Positions 41,058-45,551 of a stretch of 45,551 nt of DNA are shown piece after piece; the first letter of the stretch is position 1; each line of letters starts with the position of its first letter. The position numbers were made by a program, and so were the translations under genes. The notes under the pieces are model-generated. The model did no database searches and was not told the DNA's origin. It saw only the letters and a program-made list of their open reading frames with translations. Origin of the DNA: an uncultured Bacilli bacterium (GTDB lineage: Bacteria; Bacillota_I; Bacilli_A; RF39; UBA660); contig CANPVV010000006.1 in NCBI GenBank assembly GCA_947581835.1, forward strand, positions 1-45,551, read 5' to 3'.

Positions 41058-42943
41058 TGAAAAAGAATAAAAGATTGAGTATTTTAGTTACTATTTTGCT
41101 TATTGGTGTAGGTATATCTTTTGCTTACTTTTTAGGCCAAACATTATTTAATGGTGATGGTGCTTTAATGAGTGGTACAGCAGCAAGTTTGGATGGAGCT
41201 AAATTAGAAATAAAAGGAACATTAACATTTACTGATTTAGCTATATATCCTGGACATAAAACTGTATCTGCAATAACTGCGACAGCTACAGGGGATAATG
41301 TAGTTATGCCTTATAGTATTGTTTGGAAAGGTCAAAATGGATTAAATACTGATTTAAAATATAAAGTATATAGATTTGATAGTGAACAAAGTGTTAAGGC
41401 TAGTTGTGAAAAGAAAAAAGAAATAGTAGAAGGTAAACAGCATTTATTTGAAAGTTGTACAATAGCTGGTGTAAATGAAGATAATTTGGTTGGAAGTGGA
41501 AAAATTCCTAGTGATAGTGATGGTAATATAACTATTGTGGAAAATGAATTTATTACTGCAACTAGGGATCCATCAACTACTGCATATTATTATGTAATAC
41601 TTGAATATCCTAATGAAGAAAGAAATCAAAATGCAGATTTAGAAGGAACATTTACAGGAACTGTAGAGGTCCAAATAAGTGATGCTAGTGCTGATATAAA
41701 TATTTTAAGTATTTATGTAGATAAAGATGGTAATGGTAGTTATGTAGAACAAGATAAAATACCAGAAGATGATACTTTACAGCTTAGTACTAAAAGTTCT
41801 TGTACAAATAATGCAAAAGTTAGTTGGGATAAAACCAGTAAGAATTTAATAGTAAATTCTTTAACTAAAACTGGGACAGATTGTAATTTATATTTTACTT
41901 CAAATGTTGCTAATGATACTTTAAAAAATTTAGGAGGAGATTTAACGGTATCTGAGGATACAGAAAAATGTCCGGAAGTTGATCCTTCTACAGGTCAAAC
42001 TAAATCAGCCATTACTGGTCCGAGTACAGAACCTAATACATTATTATGTAAAGGTTATGATGATGATGGTGAAACATATTACTTTAGAGGCACAGCAGAA
42101 AAAAATTGGGTTTTAATTGATAAGACTTATTGGAGAATAGTAAGAATAAACGGAAATGGCTCAATAAGATTAATCTATAGTGGTAAAGGAAGTGCGGCAG
42201 TAGAAGGAACCGGTACTATGGTAGCTACTGGTATAAGGTTTAATGATTCTTATAATGACAATGCATATGTAGGTTATATGTATGGAAAAGCTGGGCAAAC
42301 TAAAGGAACTGGTGATTTTGATGCATATAATAAAACACATGCTAATCAAACAAATAGTACCATACTAAAACAAGTAGTCACTTGGTATAATGGTGCAGAT
42401 TTTCCTACAAAAGCGAAAGAATATATAGATAAAGAAGCGGGCTTTTGTGGAGATAGAACACCTTATGCAAATGGCTCTGGTGGTAATATTGATAAAAAAG
42501 AATATGGTTGGGGAACAAAATATACATATTATGGAGGATATGTAAGGATATATACAGATAAGAAACCTACCCTTAAATGTCCACAAAAAGAAGATTTATA
42601 TACTATGTCAAATGATGGCAACAAAGGAAATGGAGCATTACCAGTGCCTGTAGGTTTGATCTCTGCAGATGAAGTAATGTTTGCAGGAGGTGTGTACGGC
42701 ACAACTAATAAAACCTATTATTTATATACTGGTCAATACTACTGGACAATGTCTCCGTATTACTTTTACGGTAGCACTTGTGCTAACGTGTTCTATGTGC
42801 ATGAATATGGCTACCTCAGCAACTACTACGTGTATTGGACTACTCCTGGTGTGCGCCCGGTAATAAATCTTAGGGCTGATACACCATTTGAAAGTGGTGG
42901 AGATGGTTCTAAAACTAATCCATTTACTGTTAAATTAAGTTAA
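41057..42943 (+). CDS. Large surface protein with lectin-like variable C-terminus
   Basis: 628 residues, coupled to the preceding gene (TAATG). N-terminal signal/anchor (LSILVTILLIGVGISFAYFL); a beta domain of about 180 residues with YYVILEYPNEE; an Ig-like unit matching the one in the protein at 39612 (STKSSCTNNAKVSWDKTSKN, then CNLYF); then the shared block YYFRG, KNWVLIDKTYWRIVRINGNG, SIRLIYSGKG, NDNAYVGYMYG, GFCGDR, VGLISADEVMFAGG, YYWTMSP, GVRPVINLRAD and a tail ending NPFTVKLS. Different N-terminal modules are joined to one C-terminal fold across the three large proteins. Confidence 0.75.
   Translation: MKKNKRLSILVTILLIGVGISFAYFLGQTLFNGDGALMSGTAASLDGAKLEIKGTLTFTDLAIYPGHKTVSAITATATGDNVVMPYSIVWKGQNGLNTDLKYKVYRFDSEQSVKASCEKKKEIVEGKQHLFESCTIAGVNEDNLVGSGKIPSDSDGNITIVENEFITATRDPSTTAYYYVILEYPNEERNQNADLEGTFTGTVEVQISDASADINILSIYVDKDGNGSYVEQDKIPEDDTLQLSTKSSCTNNAKVSWDKTSKNLIVNSLTKTGTDCNLYFTSNVANDTLKNLGGDLTVSEDTEKCPEVDPSTGQTKSAITGPSTEPNTLLCKGYDDDGETYYFRGTAEKNWVLIDKTYWRIVRINGNGSIRLIYSGKGSAAVEGTGTMVATGIRFNDSYNDNAYVGYMYGKAGQTKGTGDFDAYNKTHANQTNSTILKQVVTWYNGADFPTKAKEYIDKEAGFCGDRTPYANGSGGNIDKKEYGWGTKYTYYGGYVRIYTDKKPTLKCPQKEDLYTMSNDGNKGNGALPVPVGLISADEVMFAGGVYGTTNKTYYLYTGQYYWTMSPYYFYGSTCANVFYVHEYGYLSNYYVYWTTPGVRPVINLRADTPFESGGDGSKTNPFTVKLS
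42727..42871 (+). other. Candidate variable region, protein at 41057
   Basis: From about TGQYYWTMSP to GVRPVINL. The DNA is rich in TAC, AAC, AGC, GGC, CTC, TGC/TGT and CGC against the A/T-ending codons before and after. The stretch TACTGGACAATGTCTCCG is identical to that in the gene at 12108 and is followed by the changing codons TAT TAC TTT TAC GGT AGC. This copy also has two extra codons (ACT TGT). Confidence 0.55.
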
Positions 42944-42952
42944 TATTTTATT

Positions 42953-42983
42953 AGAAGTGATTGAATAAATTACTTCTTTTTTT
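42953..42983 (+). terminator. Rho-independent terminator
   Basis: AGAAGTGA (42953-42960) pairs, with one G-T, with TTACTTCT (42970-42977) and a T-run follows. It ends the surface-protein operon. Confidence 0.8.
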
Positions 42984-43017
42984 ATCTTAATATACATAGA
43001 GTATATGGGAGGATATT

Positions 43018-45153
43018 ATGTTTAATAACTTTGGTTTTAATGGGAGTAAAATACTTAAAAATGCAGAAATAGAAAGAAATATGCTTCATCATCCTTATGT
43101 GGGAAGTGAACATTTAGTTTTAGCAATATTAAAAAGTGATTCTAGTTTATGTTTAAAACTTAAGGAATATGGTTTAAATTATGAATTATTTAGAAAAGAA
43201 TTAATTAATATTGTTGGTATACCTAAAAAGAATATTGATGCTAATTTATATACACCTCTTTTAAAGAGAGTGCTTGCTAGTGCTTTAAGTGATGCGAAAG
43301 AAAATAATAAAGGGATAGTTAGTGATATACATTTATTTTTAGCACTATTAGATGAAGGAGAAGGTATTGCGATTAGAATTATGTTGGGTATGGGTATTAA
43401 TTTAGATAGTTTATATGATGAACTTAAGATTAAACCGCAGATAAATGCTAAACAAAAGTTAGAACTTTATAATGTAGGTACTGTTTTAAATTTAAAAGTA
43501 GATATGAAAGAAAAAGTTATTGGAAGAGATAAGGAAATAGATAATGTAATTGAAGTATTATTAAGAAAAAAGAAAAGTAATCCTATTTTAATTGGACCAG
43601 CAGGAGTTGGAAAAACCGCGATTGTGGAGGAACTGGCAAGAAGAATAAATAGAAGAGAGGTACCCCCTATGCTTGATGATGCTGAAATTGTAGAGTTACC
43701 AATGGGAGATTTAGTAAGTGGAACAAAATATCGGGGAGAGTTTGAAGAGAGACTTACCAAAATTATTAGAGAGGTTATTCAAAATAAAAATATTATTTTA
43801 TTTATTGATGAGGTACACGCGATGGTTAATGCTGGAGGAGCAGAAGGGGCGATAAACGCTAGTGATATATTAAAACCATATTTAGCTAGAGGAGAGATTA
43901 GAGTAATTGGGGCTACTACTACCCAAGAATATGAGAAGTATATTCATAAAGATAAAGCTTTAGATAGAAGATTTGAGAGAGTATTAATTAATGAGCCTAA
44001 TTTAGATGAAACTAAAAATATTTTGATGGGTTTAAAAGATGAATATGCTAAGCATCATGGAATAGATATTACCGATGAGAATATTTGTGATATAGTAAAT
44101 TTAGGGAATAAATATTTGTTTTCTAAAAAGAATCCAGATAAGACTTTAGATTTATTGGATAGTATTTGTGCTCATGTAAAAAGGAAAAGTATTACGAAAA
44201 AAGAGGTTATAAATATAGAAAAAGAAGTGGATAGTTTGATTAAAGAAAAAGAAAGATATGTTAAAGATAATTTGTTTGATAAAGCTTTAGATTTGTGTTT
44301 AAAGATTAAAGAAAAAGAAGAAGAATTGAAGGCTTTAAAAAATAATAGTAAAACCGTTATTAGTAGGGAAGATATATTGAAAGTTATTGAAGATAAGAGT
44401 AATATTCCAATGTTTTTAAAGAAAGAGGAGTTAGTAGATAAGATTAAAGAGAGTTTAGATAAGAAAATATTTTATCAGGAAGAGGCTTTAAAAAAATTGG
44501 TTAGTAATTTAAAACTTTATTTTAAGATGGAGAATAATTTAAAAATATTGTTGGTGGGGCCATCGGGTGTTGGGAAAACCTCGAGTGTGAAAGTGATAAG
44601 TGAAGAGTTGAAAACTAATTTAATTAGGTTAGATATGTCAGAGTATAATTTGGAGACTTCGGTTAATAAACTTATTGGGGTTTCGCAGGGGTATGTGGGG
44701 TATGATGATGATTTTATATTTAATAAAGTGAAGTATAATCCATATTCAATTATTTTGGTTGATGAAATTGAAAAAGCTCATCCGGCAGTGCTTAATTTAT
44801 TTTTGCAGATTATGGATGAGGGAGTTATTCATGATGCCCATGGGGAGTTGATTGATTTTTCACATACGATGATATTTATGACTTCAAATGCGTATAAGAA
44901 TAAAAAAGTGGGTTTTTTGGATAATAAAAATAAATTAAATGAGGCTTTTAGTGAAGAGTTTTTAGGAAGATTTGATGAAATAATTGATTTTAAGAATTTG
45001 GAGAGAGATGAAGTATTGGGTTATGTAAAAGAAAAGTTAAATAATAGAGAGGTAGATTATGAGAAAATTTTAGAAGAGATTAATTATGAGGCTTATGGAT
45101 TTAGATATGTGAATAAGGTTATTAATAGGTATAATTTAAAGATTAATAATTAA
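43018..45153 (+). CDS. clpC: ClpC-type AAA+ unfoldase
   Basis: A 711-residue protein. Clp_N domain with two repeats (residues 1-140; VGSEHLVLAIL and IVSDIHLFLALL). First AAA domain: Walker [26 protein letters not shown] short middle segment (DNLFDKALDLCLKIKEKEEE), as in ClpC and unlike ClpB. Second AAA domain: [36 protein letters not shown], and KKVGFLDN in the place of the ClpP-binding IGF/IGL loop. So it probably feeds ClpP. The D2 walls are diverged (GVSQGYVGY for GAPPGYVGY). GGGAGG site. Confidence 0.88.
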   Translation: MFNNFGFNGSKILKNAEIERNMLHHPYVGSEHLVLAILKSDSSLCLKLKEYGLNYELFRKELINIVGIPKKNIDANLYTPLLKRVLASALSDAKENNKGIVSDIHLFLALLDEGEGIAIRIMLGMGINLDSLYDELKIKPQINAKQKLELYNVGTVLNLKVDMKEKVIGRDKEIDNVIEVLLRKKKSNPILIGPAGVGKTAIVEELARRINRREVPPMLDDAEIVELPMGDLVSGTKYRGEFEERLTKIIREVIQNKNIILFIDEVHAMVNAGGAEGAINASDILKPYLARGEIRVIGATTTQEYEKYIHKDKALDRRFERVLINEPNLDETKNILMGLKDEYAKHHGIDITDENICDIVNLGNKYLFSKKNPDKTLDLLDSICAHVKRKSITKKEVINIEKEVDSLIKEKERYVKDNLFDKALDLCLKIKEKEEELKALKNNSKTVISREDILKVIEDKSNIPMFLKKEELVDKIKESLDKKIFYQEEALKKLVSNLKLYFKMENNLKILLVGPSGVGKTSSVKVISEELKTNLIRLDMSEYNLETSVNKLIGVSQGYVGYDDDFIFNKVKYNPYSIILVDEIEKAHPAVLNLFLQIMDEGVIHDAHGELIDFSHTMIFMTSNAYKNKKVGFLDNKNKLNEAFSEEFLGRFDEIIDFKNLERDEVLGYVKEKLNNREVDYEKILEEINYEAYGFRYVNKVINRYNLKINN

Positions 45154-45156
45154 AAT

Positions 45157-45192
45157 TAAAAGCTCTTACCAATACTTGATAAGAACTTTTAT
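45157..45192. terminator. Possible bidirectional terminator
   Basis: TAAAAGCTCTTA and TAAGAACTTTTA pair with two mismatches around an 11-base loop, between convergent clpC and the gene at 45201. Confidence 0.5.
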
Positions 45193-45200
45193 TTTAACAC

Positions 45201-45551
45201 TTATTTTAAGGAACTAATTTCTTTTAAAGATAGACCTGTATATTTGGCTATACTTTTTAAAGGTAATGAATCTTTAAGCATTTGCTTAGCAATTTCTAAA
45301 GCTTTTTCTTGAGATCCTTGCTCTATTCCTTGCTCAATACCTTTATCTTCGGCAATTTTTTCTGCCCATTTTCCAAATATCTCTTGAGTTTCAAGATCAT
45401 TTACATACATTTCGAGATTTTTATCTAATTCCATTAATAATTCATCTCCTTTGGCTGCTTCTGTTCGCTCTTCCGCAGTCTTGGCTCCAATGAACTTTAA
45501 CCATTGAAGCTTTTTGTTACCTAAATTGTACTTTATGCTTCTTGCTTTGTC
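45201..45551 (-). CDS. Rpn-type nuclease/transposase-like protein, C-terminal part (5' end beyond window)
   Basis: The frame stays open to the right edge: 39 codons precede the ATG at 45434, so the gene continues past 45551. The visible part reads LKFIGAKTAEERTEAAKGDE, LLMELDKNLEMYVNDLETQE, IFGKWAEKIAEDKGIEQG, then a helix and SIAKYTGLSLKEISSLK. This is the typical C-terminus of Rpn-family (PD-(D/E)xK) proteins. Codons such as GCC, GCG, CGA and ACT in the first part are richer in G/C than the neighbours, which suggests recent arrival. The catalytic core is outside the window. Confidence 0.7.
   Translation of the reverse strand, partial: DKARSIKYNLGNKKLQWLKFIGAKTAEERTEAAKGDELLMELDKNLEMYVNDLETQEIFGKWAEKIAEDKGIEQGIEQGSQEKALEIAKQMLKDSLPLKSIAKYTGLSLKEISSLK

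Noticed and set aside
42681-42863. Out-of-frame open reading frame over the third variable region
   Set aside because: It arises from the unusual composition of the variable region in another frame and has no start signal.

Overview
The window is AT-rich DNA from a low-GC Gram-positive bacterium. TGA is a stop codon (for example the genes ending at 2017 and 24664), so this is not a Mycoplasma-type code. The gene set (ftsY-ylxM, clpC, clpB under a CIRCE operator, dnaD, uppP, many AAA_14/DUF4143 and ORF6N genes, SipW/TasA-like surface proteins) fits an uncultured gut member of the Bacilli (RF39- or Erysipelotrichales-like). The taxon is an inference; no rRNA is present.

Region 1 (1-4850) is the right end of an integrated element. 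It carries a zinc-finger protein, an excisionase-like HTH protein, a small protein with an HUH-like motif, two XRE regulators, a zinc-ribbon/DUF4352 membrane protein and small membrane proteins. It ends in a 50-bp 3' fragment of a tRNA-Lys(UUU) gene, which reads as the attachment-site duplicate. The intact tRNA and the integrase should lie to the left of the window.

Region 2 (5098-11872) is chromosome with an accessory insert: an alanine-racemase-like protein that has lost its catalytic residues, enolase and purine nucleoside phosphorylase, then a toxSAS-Panacea toxin-antitoxin pair, three exact-period 33-bp repeats, a DUF4143 ATPase, a 53-residue microprotein and a double-HTH regulator.

Region 3 (12045-20464) holds a large surface protein with a diversified C-terminus, a transposase remnant, CIRCE-controlled clpB, an HD-domain gene, and an ORF6N locus. 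In that locus a decayed copy, a frameshifted copy and an intact copy carry eight perfect DNA palindromes with different inner sequences. uppP follows on the other strand.

Region 4 (20535-38077) is mostly housekeeping: miaB, mscL, miaA, cca, dnaD and nth (tRNA maturation, replication and repair), two TasA-like surface proteins, a thioredoxin-fold membrane protein, ftsK/spoIIIE, ftsY-ylxM, a lipoprotein, pyk and a Nudix gene.

Region 5 (38078-45551) holds a second DUF4143 ATPase preceded by an 18-bp-arm hairpin, a two-gene operon of large surface proteins with the same C-terminal fold as the one at 12108, clpC, and the C-terminal part of an Rpn-type nuclease cut by the window edge.

Three signals stand out. 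First, the C-termini of three surface proteins differ mainly at NAC/NAT-type codons inside an otherwise conserved frame, the pattern left by diversity-generating retroelements, although no reverse transcriptase lies in the window. Second, the ORF6N palindromes keep dyad symmetry while their sequence changes. Third, the toxSAS-Panacea pair is a likely tRNA- or nucleotide-targeting growth-arrest or phage-defence module.
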